A stretch of DNA of 14,490 bases from Parvibaculum sp. (GTDB lineage Bacteria; Pseudomonadota; Alphaproteobacteria; Parvibaculales; Parvibaculaceae), in the NCBI GenBank assembly GCA_014359855.1, contig JACIYQ010000334.1, positions 1 through 14,490 of the forward strand. The letters are read 5' to 3'. This document shows positions 1 through 6,784 of the stretch, piece by piece; the stretch's first letter is position 1; each line of letters starts with the position of its first letter. A program made the position numbers and the translations under genes. A model generated the notes under the pieces. That model did not search any database. It was not told where the DNA came from and saw only the letters and a program-made list of their open reading frames with translations.

Positions 1-833
1 GCCGCCGCGGCCTGTGCCAGTTTAACCTTGCCGTCCGATCCGGCGCTTGCCTGCCGCTGCTCGGTCCAGGCCTGGAATTCTTCCTTGGTGACGACCTTCA
101 CGTTGATCGGCATGAAGGCGTGGCGCGTGCCGCAAAGCTCCGAGCACTGGCCGTAATACATGCCGGTCTTCTCGGCGCGGAACCAGGTCTCGTTGAGACG
201 GCCCGGGACGGCGTCGATCTTCACGCCGAACTGCGGCACCGCAAAAGCATGGATCACGTCGGCGGCGGTCACGATCACGCGCACCGTCGTGCCGACCGGC
301 ACCACCATCGCCTCGTCGGCGGTGAAGAGGCGCGGCTGGCCCGGCTCGAGATCGGCGTCCTCGACCATGTTCGAGGTCAGTTCGATGTCGCCGTGGTCGG
401 GATATTCGTAGCCCCAGTACCACTGGTAGCCGACCGCCTTCACCGTCATCTCGGCTTCGGGGATCACGATTTCCTTGTAGAGGAGGCGGAAGGAGGGGAT
501 GGCGATCGCGACCAGGATCATCACCGGCAGCACCGTCCATGCGACCTCGAGCAGCGTGTTGTGCGTGGTCCTGGAGGGGGTCGGATTGGCGCGGCTGTTG
601 AAGCGCACCATCACGATGATGAGGAGAAGCAGAACGAAGGCGACGATCGCGGTGATCGCGATGAGCAGCCAGTTATGCAGCGCCGTCAGGTCGTGCATCA
701 CCGGCGTGACCGCCTCCTGAAGCCCCATGCCGCCATTCACCGGCGTCGCATGCGCGGCCGAGACGAAACCGCCGCCAATAAGCCCGATCGCAAGAGCCGC
801 CACGAAAAGGCCAAATCCGTTCGAAAACCGCAT
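1..833 (-). CDS. coxB: Cytochrome c oxidase subunit II, 3' end outside window
   Basis: This subunit of aa3-type cytochrome c oxidase carries the CuA centre that takes electrons from cytochrome c. It sits in the inner membrane with its large domain in the periplasm. The frame stays open to the window edge, so about 277 residues are visible. Residues 1-29 look like a signal peptide ending in AHA. Two membrane helices follow at about 55-76 and 96-113, then the aromatic stretch YQWYWGYEYP near 136-145. The CuA site is complete as far as visible: H195, C230, E232, C234, H238 and M241, in CSELCGTRHAFM. The ATG at 833 is preceded by GGGGA five bases upstream, a good ribosome binding site. The family is usually 270-300 residues, so little is missing. 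In many alphaproteobacteria coxA and ctaB/ctaG/coxC follow; that would lie outside this window. Identification is very secure. Confidence 0.97.
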   Translation of the reverse strand, partial: MRFSNGFGLFVAALAIGLIGGGFVSAAHATPVNGGMGLQEAVTPVMHDLTALHNWLLIAITAIVAFVLLLLIIVMVRFNSRANPTPSRTTHNTLLEVAWTVLPVMILVAIAIPSFRLLYKEIVIPEAEMTVKAVGYQWYWGYEYPDHGDIELTSNMVEDADLEPGQPRLFTADEAMVVPVGTTVRVIVTAADVIHAFAVPQFGVKIDAVPGRLNETWFRAEKTGMYYGQCSELCGTRHAFMPINVKVVTKEEFQAWTEQRQASAGSDGKVKLAQAAA

Positions 834-859
834 GCTTATCCCCAGCTATTCAATTCGTT

Positions 860-876
860 TCCGGGCTTTGCCCGGA
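860..876 (-). other. Short GC hairpin in the coxB leader
   Basis: TCCGGGC (860-866) and GCCCGGA (870-876) form a perfect 7-bp stem around TTT, 27 bases before the coxB start codon. There is no T-tract after it in either direction, so it is not a classical terminator. It could be an mRNA leader structure or a protein site; no function can be shown. Confidence 0.4.
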
Positions 877-953
877 TGCCCGTGACCAAAGTGGAAGATG
901 ACCGCCAGAAACCATAAAGCGCTTCCCGCCGCAAGCTCCGGCGCGCGCCCTCT

Positions 954-985
954 TCATTCGTTTTGCCGGTCATTCGTTTTGCCGG
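954..985. repeat. Exact tandem duplication of a 16-bp unit
   Basis: TCATTCGTTTTGCCGG occurs twice back to back (954-969 and 970-985) with no mismatch. It lies in the non-coding space between coxB and the next gene. The perfect identity suggests a recent slippage or duplication event. Tandem duplications also occur at 10696-10705 and 10788-10827. Confidence 0.85.
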
Positions 986-1251
986 CGGCGGCATCCCCCT
1001 GATGCGGTCTGCCGGAGAGGCCTCGCACATATGAGCGGGCGCCGCGCTCCGCCCGGCAGACGACTCGCAACGGGCAGTATAGCCATGGTGCGGCGACAAA
1101 CCACAGTGGCGGGAGGGTTTTGCGACGTTTTGCCACAATAAGCGGGAAAATCGAGCATGACCGAAATCCTGAAAATCCGGTTCGGCCCTTTCCCGGCGGG
1201 CGAAATGTCCTAGAGTAATGGTTGGATATTTGTTGCGGAGGATTCGCCTTC

Positions 1252-1647
1252 ATGCGCGACGGGGCGCTCATTCACTTCCATTTCGGCCGCCGCATCTCGG
1301 CGGGCCTGCTGCTGCCGCAGAATGGCGGCGCCGCGCCCGAGCTTCTGTCGGAGGCCGCGCCCTGGCTCTCGCCGCGCGATCCGGGCCGCTGCGCCGTCGG
1401 CTTCTGCGCCGCCCATCCGGCTCTCGTCGGCGATGTCGTGGGGCCGCCGCCGGACGGCTGGCAGAGCTGGGGCTTTGCCCAATGGGACAACTGGTTCGGC
1501 CGCATCAACGGTGTCTTCCTTGTCGATCTCCAGTCGCTCAAGGTCACGCAATATCCGCTATACAGTTGCGCGCCGCATGTTGTTCCCTGCGACCTCTCGG
1601 GCCTCCCGCGCCGGCTCGTGCCGGTCGAGGAATGGCTCGCGCAGTAA
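1252..1647 (+). CDS. Hypothetical protein (131 aa) upstream of tldD
   Basis: I do not recognise this protein. It is about 131 residues, predicted soluble, with no signal peptide or membrane helix. Visible features are an N-terminal MRDGALIHFHFGRR, a tryptophan-rich middle (DGWQSWGFAQWDNWFGR), and cysteines in YSCAPH and VPCDLSG. I chose the ATG at 1252 because GGAGGA lies nine bases upstream; a TTG at 1222 in the same frame would add ten residues but has no such site. It ends 22 bases before tldD on the same strand, so the two are probably co-transcribed. Codon use is GC-rich at third positions, as in the neighbours, which supports real coding. Whether it is linked in function to TldD or to the cox genes cannot be told from the sequence. 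Confidence 0.7.
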   Translation: MRDGALIHFHFGRRISAGLLLPQNGGAAPELLSEAAPWLSPRDPGRCAVGFCAAHPALVGDVVGPPPDGWQSWGFAQWDNWFGRINGVFLVDLQSLKVTQYPLYSCAPHVVPCDLSGLPRRLVPVEEWLAQ

Positions 1648-1669
1648 GTCACGCTCACGGACGGGCTTC

Positions 1670-3103
1670 ATGACCTCCACCCCCGACGATCTCTTCTTTA
1701 CCCGCACCGGGCTCGACCGCGAGCGCGTTTCCGCCCTTGTCGGCGAGACGCTCGACGATGCCGATGATGGCGAGCTCTTCATGGAGTTCCGCCAGTCGGA
1801 GGCGCTGGGCTTCGACGACGGGCGCCTCAAGACCGCGAGCTTCGACACCAATCAGGGTTTCGGCCTGCGCTGCGTCGCGGGCGAATCGACCGGCTATGCC
1901 CATGCCTCGGAGCTTTCCGAAGCCGCCTTGAAGCGCGCGAGCGAGGCCGTCACGGCGGTGAAGACCGGACACACGGGCGTCGCGGCGCAAGGCCCCGCCC
2001 GCACCAACACGCATCTCTACACAGACGAGAATCCGCTTGGGGGCCAGAGCTTCGAGGAGAAGGTGAAGCTTCTCGCCGAGATCGACGCCTATGCGCGCGC
2101 GAAAGATGCCCGCGTCCAGCAGGTTTCCGCCTCGCTCGCGGGCGAGTGGCAGGCGGTCGAGATCATCCGCGCCGATGGCTCCTCGCTCCGCGATGTCCGC
2201 CCCCTCGTCCGCCTCAACGTCGCCATCGTCGCGGGCGACGGCGACCGGCAGGAAACCGGTTCCTACGGCGTCGGCGGCCGCATGGGCTACGAAACCTTCA
2301 TCGATCCGCTCAAATGGCAGGCGCAGGTCGACGAGGCGCTGCGCCAGGCGCTCGTCAATCTCGAAGCCGTGCCCGCGCCCGCCGGCGAGATGGATGTGGT
2401 GCTCGGCCCGGGCTGGCCCGGCATCCTGCTCCACGAGGCGATCGGCCACGGGCTCGAAGGCGATTTCAACCGCAAGAAGACCTCCGCCTTTGCCGGCCTT
2501 CTCGGGAGCCGCGTCGCCGCCCCCGGCATCACCGTGGTCGATGACGGCACGCTTGCCGGCCGCCGCGGCTCGCTCACCATCGACGACGAGGGCACGCCGG
2601 CATCGCGCACCGTTCTCATCGAGGACGGCATCCTGAAAGGCTATATGCAGGACCGCCTCAACGCCCGCCTGATGGGCATGGCCGCGACCGGCAACGGGCG
2701 GCGCGAATCCTACGCGCATCAGCCCATGCCGCGCATGACCAACACCTACATGCTGTCGGGCCATCACGAGCCGGACGAAATCCTCTCCTCCGTGAAAAAA
2801 GGCCTCTACGCCGTCTCCTTCGGCGGCGGGCAGGTCGACATCACGTCGGGCAAGTTCGTCTTCACCTGCACCGAGGCCTACATGATCGAGGACGGGCGCG
2901 TCACCCGCCCGGTGAAGGGCGCGACGCTGATCGGCAACGGCCCGGACGTTCTCACCCGCGTCACCATGATCGGCAACGACATGAAGCTCGATCCCGGCAT
3001 CGGCACCTGCGGCAAGGGCGGACAGGGCGTCCCCGTCGGCGTCGGCCAGCCGACGCTGCTCGTGAAGGGCTTGACGGTCGGCGGGACGGCGAAGGCGGCG
3101 TAA
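1670..3103 (+). CDS. tldD: TldD family metalloprotease
   Basis: TldD works with TldE/PmbA as a zinc protease that degrades unfolded peptides and, in some bacteria, matures ribosomal peptides such as microcin B17 or helps destroy the CcdA antitoxin. The protein is 477 residues, close to the 481 of Escherichia coli TldD. The metal motif HEAIGH starts at residue 255 (H255, E256, H260). A cysteine in GTCGKGG (C447) corresponds to the third metal ligand of the family. The C-terminal half has the usual FTCTEAYMIEDG, GNDMKLDPG and VPVGVGQPTL blocks. I start it at the ATG at 1670, because the longer open frame back to 1322 overlaps the upstream gene and translates to Arg/Ser-rich shadow sequence. The ribosome binding site is weak (CGGACGGG). 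No tldE/pmbA partner lies in the window. A nearby cox cluster is a common alphaproteobacterial arrangement. Confidence 0.96.
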   Translation: MTSTPDDLFFTRTGLDRERVSALVGETLDDADDGELFMEFRQSEALGFDDGRLKTASFDTNQGFGLRCVAGESTGYAHASELSEAALKRASEAVTAVKTGHTGVAAQGPARTNTHLYTDENPLGGQSFEEKVKLLAEIDAYARAKDARVQQVSASLAGEWQAVEIIRADGSSLRDVRPLVRLNVAIVAGDGDRQETGSYGVGGRMGYETFIDPLKWQAQVDEALRQALVNLEAVPAPAGEMDVVLGPGWPGILLHEAIGHGLEGDFNRKKTSAFAGLLGSRVAAPGITVVDDGTLAGRRGSLTIDDEGTPASRTVLIEDGILKGYMQDRLNARLMGMAATGNGRRESYAHQPMPRMTNTYMLSGHHEPDEILSSVKKGLYAVSFGGGQVDITSGKFVFTCTEAYMIEDGRVTRPVKGATLIGNGPDVLTRVTMIGNDMKLDPGIGTCGKGGQGVPVGVGQPTLLVKGLTVGGTAKAA

Positions 3104-3124
3104 GCACGGGCTGCGTGAGGGCCC

Positions 3125-3214
3125 TCAAATCCCGCTGTTGAAGCGCGCGCCCGGCGCACGCGCGAGCGTCGACTTGCCCGCCCCCGGACTGCCGATGAGA
3201 AGAACGCGGCGCAT
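3125..3214 (-). pseudogene. Miniature P-loop NTPase relic (29 aa)
   Basis: The frame starts at ATG 3214, immediately after the TAG of the PIN toxin gene (TAGATG), and ends in TGA after 29 residues. Its first 18 residues, MRRVLLIGSPGAGKSTLA, are a textbook N-terminal beta strand plus Walker A motif (GSPGAGKST), as in small adenylate kinase-like or FlaR-like nucleotide kinases. After ARA the sequence changes to PGARFNSGI and stops. Such kinases need about 170 residues, so the Walker B, lid and base-binding parts are missing. Only 21 bases separate it from tldD, so the rest is not hidden downstream. I infer a gene collapsed by internal deletion. A functional micropeptide is possible but unlikely. 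Confidence 0.6.
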
Positions 3215-3625
3215 CTATTTCCCGAGCCGCGAGAATGAAGGGTGTCGCGACGCCTTGCCGTCGAAGGTCAGCGTGGTCGAGCATCCGGCCTCGACGTTCA
3301 GTTCGGCGATAAGGTAGTCCGCAAAATCCGCCTTGCCCTTCACGAAAGCATCGAGCGCCCGGCGGACGACATCCGGATTGGCCATTTCGACATTGACGCT
3401 GCAAAGCAGCCGATTGACGATTTCCTCGACAACCTTTCTGCTCTGCCCGACCTTGTTGCGCAGTACCCAGATCGTTTCCGCCAGCACAATATCGTTGACG
3501 AAAAACGTCTCGCCACTTTCCAGAATCGTACGGGAAACGAGTTCGGTTTGCGCAGGGGCGTCGTCTGCAACGATGGAGTCGTCAAGAAGCCAGCGCAGAA
3601 GGATGTTGGTGTCGAGACCGATCAC
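3215..3625 (-). CDS. PIN-domain toxin (VapC-like ribonuclease)
   Basis: This 136-residue protein matches the length and layout of PIN-domain toxins, which are Mg-dependent endoribonucleases that cut tRNA or rRNA when freed from their antitoxin. The acidic active-site set is in place: D5 in GLDTNILLRW, E50 in LAETIWVL, D100/D103 in KADFADYLIA, and D122 in FDGKA. It starts at GTG 3625 and overlaps the antitoxin stop by four bases (GTGA), so translation is coupled. The toxin is the second gene, as usual in type II modules. The partner is of the AbrB fold, a known pairing for PIN toxins. The active site looks intact, so the toxin should be functional. The exact RNA target cannot be read from the sequence. 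Confidence 0.92.
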   Translation of the reverse strand: MIGLDTNILLRWLLDDSIVADDAPAQTELVSRTILESGETFFVNDIVLAETIWVLRNKVGQSRKVVEEIVNRLLCSVNVEMANPDVVRRALDAFVKGKADFADYLIAELNVEAGCSTTLTFDGKASRHPSFSRLGK

Positions 3626-3900
3626 CGCGATTTCCGTGCCGCCTTGCGTGCACCAAGACGCCCGGCGCCTCGTCCGCGAGCCTCTTCGATCCAGCTCTCG
3701 ATGTCGCCGGGCTTGACCTTTGCGGCCTTCACAATGCCCCTGAGGGCGCCGAGCGAATCCGTCTTCGCTTCCACATAGAAGCGTCCGTCCTCGCCCTTGG
3801 CGAAAGTGATCCGGTCGCCCTCCTGCAGATTGAGGGAGCGGCGCATTTCGGCGGGCAGGGTGATTTGCCCCTTGGATGTGACCTTGGCGTTGTAGCCCAT
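3622..3900 (-). CDS. AbrB/MazE-fold antitoxin of the PIN toxin
   Basis: This 92-residue protein has the swapped-hairpin DNA-binding domain of the SpoVT/AbrB family at residues 5-33 (AKVTSKGQITLPAEMRRSL, then EGDRITF). The rest is a flexible tail (GDIESWIEEARGRGAGR, basic C-terminus) of the kind that wraps around and inhibits PIN toxins. It starts at ATG 3900 with AAGGAAA about eight bases upstream and overlaps the toxin gene by four bases. A perfect 13-bp palindrome sits directly before the start codon and overlaps the predicted promoter, so the antitoxin, alone or with the toxin, probably represses its own operon. The pair sits between tldD and gshA and is flanked by gene relics, which fits a module acquired or retained in a variable spot. 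Confidence 0.9.
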   Translation of the reverse strand: MGYNAKVTSKGQITLPAEMRRSLNLQEGDRITFAKGEDGRFYVEAKTDSLGALRGIVKAAKVKPGDIESWIEEARGRGAGRLGARKAARKSR

Positions 3901-3904
3901 CGAG

Positions 3905-3938
3905 GTTTCCTTACTTTATGCACAAAAAGTAAGGAAAC
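3905..3938 (-). promoter_or_regulatory. Operator palindrome of the toxin-antitoxin operon
   Basis: GTTTCCTTACTTT (3905-3917) and AAAGTAAGGAAAC (3926-3938) are perfect 13-bp inverted repeats separated by eight bases. The palindrome begins five bases before the antitoxin ATG. The distal arm contains the predicted -10 box, and the proximal arm contains the ribosome binding site (AAGGAA). AbrB-fold antitoxins bind such palindromes, so this is the likely autoregulatory site. Confidence 0.85.
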
Positions 3939-3954
3939 AATCCCCTGAAGTCAA
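3926..3954 (-). promoter_or_regulatory. Predicted sigma-70 promoter of the toxin-antitoxin operon
   Basis: Read on the minus strand, TTGACT (3954-3949) is followed after exactly 17 bases by TACTTT (3931-3926). This is a good -35 with a fair -10 at ideal spacing. Transcription would begin near 3919, giving a leader of about 20 bases. The -10 lies inside the palindrome at 3905-3938, so repressor binding would block polymerase. Confidence 0.65.
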
Positions 3955-3958
3955 GGAT

Positions 3959-4039
3959 TTATCCCTTCGAGCTGTGGCGGACGGCCTGCAGCTTGTTGGC
4001 CTCCGGGCCGCTCGAACCGATGGCGACGTGACCGAACAT
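3959..4039 (-). pseudogene. Miniature VOC/glyoxalase-like relic (26 aa)
   Basis: A 26-residue frame, MFGHVAIGSSGPEANKLQAV and then RHSSKG, starts at ATG 4039 with a strong ribosome binding site (GAGGGGG, eight bases upstream) and ends at TAA. The start, MFGHVAIGS, resembles the first strand of VOC (glyoxalase/bleomycin resistance fold) proteins. The end, NKLQAVRH, resembles their last strand, usually written DPxGNKLxAV. About 90-100 residues between the two are missing. I infer a VOC gene reduced to its two ends by internal deletion. The similarity is short, so this remains a hypothesis. The frame ends just upstream of the toxin-antitoxin promoter. Confidence 0.4.
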
Positions 4040-4080
4040 GGACGCCCCCTCAGACGATAGATCACCGATACGCTGAAACC

Positions 4081-4101
4081 ACCTCCCCCTTGCGGGGAGG
4101 T
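4081..4101. repeat. Hairpin downstream of gshA
   Basis: ACCTCCCC (4081-4088) and GGGGAGGT (4094-4101) form a perfect 8-bp stem with a 5-base loop, 17 bases beyond the gshA stop. On the minus strand the T-run precedes the stem rather than following it, so it is a poor rho-independent terminator for gshA. The CCTCCCC...GGGGAGG form is also typical of short palindromic intergenic elements in alphaproteobacteria. It may end or stabilise the gshA transcript. Confidence 0.5.
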
Positions 4102-4118
4102 AAAAAGACAAAGGGACC

Positions 4119-5483
4119 CTAAAACGCAAACTCCTTGAACACCGGTTCGACCGAACCGCCCCAGCGTCCGTGATAAAGCGCCAGCAGTTCCTCGGCCGGA
4201 GACTGGCCCTTCTCGACGATCTCTTCCACTGTGCGCAGATGGATCGCCTCCGTCGCGCCGGCGCCGTCGCCCTGCGCGCGCGCATCGAGCCCCGCCCGCG
4301 ACAGCGCGACAACCCGGCGCGCGACATCGAGCAGCGTGCCGCCGCGGAACGGGGTGTGGAGCCCGTGTTTCGCCACGCCGTCGCGCAAGGCCTGACGCTC
4401 CTCCGCCGTCCAGTCCTTCACGATATCCCAGGCCGCATCGAGCGACGACTGGTCGTACATGAGGCCGACCCAGAAGGCCGGCAGCGCGCAGATGCGCGCC
4501 CAGGGGCCGCCATCCGCTCCGCGCATTTCCATGTAGTTCTTGATGCGCGCTTCCGGGAAAAGCGTCGTCAGGTGATTGTTCCAGTCGCCCTGCGTCGGCA
4601 CTTCGCCCGGCAGCGCGGGAAGCCTGCCTTCGAGGAAGTCGCGGAAGCTCTGCCCCGACGCGTCGATATATTTCCCGTCGCGATAGACGAAATACATCGG
4701 CACATCGAGCGCGTAGTCCACATAACGCTCGAAACCGAAACCCTGCTCGAAGACGAAGGGCACCATGCCGGCGCGCTGGTTGTCCGTGTCGGTCCAGACA
4801 TGGCTGCGATAGGAAAGATAGCCGTTCGGCTTTCCCTCCGTGAACGGAGAATTGGCGAAGATCGCGGTCGCGACGGGCTGCAGCGCGATGCCCACGCGCA
4901 GCTTCTTCACCATGTCGGCTTCGGAGGCGAAGTCGAGGTTCACCTGCACCGTGCAGGAGCGGTACATCATGTCGAGACCCATGGTCCCGACCTTCTTCAT
5001 GTATTCCGTCATGATCTTGTAGCGGCCCTTGGGCATGATGGGAATTTCGTCGCGGCGCCAGTTCGGCGTGAAGCCCAGCCCCAGAAATCCGATACCGTGT
5101 TCCGCGCCCACTTCCTTCACCTGCGCCAGGTGATCGTGCAGTTCGGCGCAGGTCTGGTGCAGCGTTTCCAGCGCCGCGCCCGACAACTCGAATTGCCCGC
5201 CGGGCTCCAGCGAGATGTTGCCCGCGCCCTCGCTTTCGAGGCCGATGATGTCTTCGCCCTCATAGACCGGCTGCCAGCCAAAGCGCGTCAGGCCCTCCAG
5301 CATCGCCCGGATGCCGTGCTCGCCGCCATAGGGGATCGGCGTCAGATTGCTCGTGCAGAAGGGAAACTTCTCGTGCTCGGTGCCGATGCGCCATTCGCTC
5401 TTCGGCTTGTTTCCGCGTTCGAGTGCGGCCACCAGATCGCGACGGTCGGTGATGGGCTCGGGCCCGGCAACGAGAATGCTCAT
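4119..5483 (-). CDS. gshA: Glutamate-cysteine ligase, plant/alphaproteobacterial type
   Basis: The enzyme joins L-glutamate to L-cysteine using ATP, the first and limiting step of glutathione synthesis, in the cytoplasm. The 454-residue protein belongs to the GCS2 group found in plants and alphaproteobacteria, not the E. coli GshA type. Family blocks are clear: GTEHEKF (34-40), SLEPGGQFELSG (91-102), CTVQVNLDF (177-185) and the EMRGAD block (319-324). The ATG at 5483 has AGGGG shortly upstream. A longer frame to 5642 adds 53 residues of non-family sequence that cover the likely promoter, so I reject it. The gene follows rsmE on the same strand after about 370 bases holding a palindromic element, so it probably has its own promoter. 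Glutathione made here would feed transferases such as the broken one at 13491-14143. Confidence 0.96.
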   Translation of the reverse strand: MSILVAGPEPITDRRDLVAALERGNKPKSEWRIGTEHEKFPFCTSNLTPIPYGGEHGIRAMLEGLTRFGWQPVYEGEDIIGLESEGAGNISLEPGGQFELSGAALETLHQTCAELHDHLAQVKEVGAEHGIGFLGLGFTPNWRRDEIPIMPKGRYKIMTEYMKKVGTMGLDMMYRSCTVQVNLDFASEADMVKKLRVGIALQPVATAIFANSPFTEGKPNGYLSYRSHVWTDTDNQRAGMVPFVFEQGFGFERYVDYALDVPMYFVYRDGKYIDASGQSFRDFLEGRLPALPGEVPTQGDWNNHLTTLFPEARIKNYMEMRGADGGPWARICALPAFWVGLMYDQSSLDAAWDIVKDWTAEERQALRDGVAKHGLHTPFRGGTLLDVARRVVALSRAGLDARAQGDGAGATEAIHLRTVEEIVEKGQSPAEELLALYHGRWGGSVEPVFKEFAF

Positions 5484-5561
5484 GCGAGCCCCTTTTCCTG
5501 AACGGACCTTTTCGTTGCGGGCCGGCAGCCCCTGCCCCCGGCCGGTCCTCTTATGCGCCAA

Positions 5562-5590
5562 GATGTAGGAGCGCGAGCGGAACCTGACAA
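5562..5590 (-). promoter_or_regulatory. Possible gshA promoter
   Basis: On the minus strand TTGTCA (5590-5585) and TACATC (5567-5562) are 17 bases apart, about 80 bases before the gshA start. The -35 is good and the -10 is weak. In such GC-rich DNA a chance match is possible. Confidence 0.3.
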
Positions 5591-5728
5591 GCGCCAATGT
5601 CGGTTCAGGAAGTAACAAAGAAGTGCGGCAAACGGACCGCAAGTTTGGAGCGATTCAAGTTTGGGGGGTGGGGAGGAAGAGGCCGTGGAGCGGTCGAGAT
5701 GTCCTCATGCCGCTCGGCCAACAAAGAA

Positions 5729-5817
5729 TGTCATCCCGGCACTCGTTGCCGGGACCCAATCCACACCTCCGAAAAACGGGAAGCCAATGGGTCCCGGGAA
5801 TAAATCCCGGGATGACA
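5729..5817. repeat. Palindromic intergenic element with TGTCATCCCGG ends, copy 1
   Basis: TGTCATCCCGG (5729-5739) and CCGGGATGACA (5807-5817) are perfect 11-bp terminal inverted repeats. Inside are a CCCGGCA/TGCCGGG hairpin (5735-5753), a further pair CCGGGACCCA/TGGGTCCCGG (5749-5758 and 5788-5797), and TCCCGGGA twice (5792-5799, 5805-5812). The whole 89 bp can fold into a cruciform-like structure. It belongs to the same broad type as the element at 6702-6784 and to repeats widespread between genes in alphaproteobacteria. It lies between the 3' end of rsmE and the 5' side of gshA and may help end the rsmE transcript. Confidence 0.8.
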
Positions 5818-5850
5818 CCTGTGGATTTGGCTGCCTCCCGGAACCGCCCC

Positions 5851-6642
5851 TCACCAGTCCCCCAGCATCAGCCCCACGACAGCGAGCGCCGCAATCGCCG
5901 CCGTGTCCGCCCGCATGATGCGGGGTCCGAGCGAAATCGCCAGCGTATCGCTCCGCCCACGGAGTATTTCCCGCTCCTTCGGCGAGAAGCCGCCTTCCGG
6001 GCCGACCAGAACGGCGAGCGGCGATCCCTTCTTCCCCTCGTCCGCGAGCTTTTCGAGCGCGGCGCGCGTCGCCCCCGGCCCCTCGTTCTCGTCGCAGAAG
6101 AGGATCCGCCGTCCTGGCGCAATCTCGTTCCATTTCGCCAGCAACGTGCCGAGCTTCTCCGCCTCGCGCACTTCCGGCACGGCGACGAGGCCGCATTGCT
6201 CGGCCGCCTCCACCGCGTTCGCCTGCAGCCGTTCGTCCTTGAGGCGCGTCACCACCGTGCGCTCCGTGAAGACCGGCTGGATCACGGCGGCGCCCATCTC
6301 CGTCGCCTTCTGGGCGATGAAGTCGAGCCGCGCCTTCTTCACCGGGGCGAAGAGCAGCCAGATGTCGGGCAGCGGCTCCTGCGCGCGCGTCTGCGCCGCG
6401 AGTTCGAGCACGCAATTCTTCTTGTGGGCTTGCGCGATCCGCGCCGCCCATTCGCCGTCGCGCCCGTTGAAGAGCAGCACCTGCTCGCCCTCGCCCATGC
6501 GCAGCACGGTCACGAGATAATGCGACTGGTCGCGGTCGAGCGTCAGGCACGCGCCCGCGCTCAGGCTCTCTTCTATATAAAGCCGCGCCCTGCCGCTCGC
6601 GCAGCGGGGGTTGTCGTCCGTGTCGGGAGTTGTGTCGGCCAT
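5851..6642 (-). CDS. rsmE: 16S rRNA (uracil-1498-N3)-methyltransferase
   Basis: RsmE methylates N3 of U1498 in 16S rRNA of the assembled small subunit, using S-adenosylmethionine. The protein of about 263 residues shows the SPOUT trefoil-knot signatures: QKATEMG near residue 112, VGPEGGF (213-219) and LGPRIMRADTA (238-248). The N-terminal PUA-like part begins at RLYIEES and includes HYLVTVLRM and LLFNGRDGEW. I chose ATG 6642, which has GAGGG four bases upstream. A GTG at 6660 would add six residues, but its AAGGTGA abuts the start codon. The gene lies between two palindromic elements. Proximity to gshA and ubiA is a familiar alphaproteobacterial arrangement, though here a Nudix gene separates it from ubiA. 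Confidence 0.93.
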   Translation of the reverse strand: MADTTPDTDDNPRCASGRARLYIEESLSAGACLTLDRDQSHYLVTVLRMGEGEQVLLFNGRDGEWAARIAQAHKKNCVLELAAQTRAQEPLPDIWLLFAPVKKARLDFIAQKATEMGAAVIQPVFTERTVVTRLKDERLQANAVEAAEQCGLVAVPEVREAEKLGTLLAKWNEIAPGRRILFCDENEGPGATRAALEKLADEGKKGSPLAVLVGPEGGFSPKEREILRGRSDTLAISLGPRIMRADTAAIAALAVVGLMLGDW

Positions 6643-6701
6643 CGCACCCTCTGTCGTCACTCACCTTGTAAGGCGCGCACTACCTTTGCCAAAAACAAAA
6701 T

Positions 6702-6784
6702 TGTCACCCCGGCGAAAGCCGGGGCCCATGGGCCCCTCGCGTTGTCGCCGCGTCAGATGGATTCCGGCTTTCGCCGGCATGACA
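6702..6784. repeat. Palindromic intergenic element, copy 2
   Basis: This 83-bp element has imperfect 21-bp terminal inverted repeats (6702-6722 and 6764-6784, 19 of 21 matching) that begin TGTCA and contain CCGGCGAAAGCCGG. The left end folds into CCCCGGC-GAAA-GCCGGGG (6707-6724). A perfect 16-bp palindrome, GGGGCCCATGGGCCCC, follows at 6721-6736. It sits between rsmE and the Nudix gene, upstream of both. It is related to the element at 5729-5817 in its ends but differs inside. Confidence 0.8.

Larger units (their letters stand above)
834..1251. other. Gene-free divergent region between coxB and the tldD operon
   Basis: No frame here has convincing coding character. The region holds the leaders of two divergent units. 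On the coxB side there is a 7-bp hairpin with a TTT loop (860-876, TCCGGGC/GCCCGGA), inside the coxB leader. At 954-985 a 16-bp unit is exactly repeated in tandem. On the other side a ribosome binding site (GGAGGA, 1237-1242) serves the gene at 1252. I could not pick out a convincing promoter on either strand. Confidence 0.6.

Noticed and set aside
1322..1669. Extended N-terminus for TldD
   Set aside because: The extra 116 residues are Ser/Arg-rich, overlap the small gene at 1252-1647, and are not part of the TldD family.
3116..3127. TGAGGGCCCTCA palindrome after tldD as a terminator
   Set aside because: It has no loop and no T-tract; it is only a 12-bp palindrome covering the stop of the P-loop relic.
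4170..5501. 443-codon plus-strand frame opposite gshA
   Set aside because: Antisense shadow of a well-conserved ligase in GC-rich DNA; no motif and an Arg/His-rich composition.
5705..6664. 319-codon minus-strand frame overlapping rsmE
   Set aside because: Shadow of rsmE in another frame; the RsmE frame has all the family motifs.
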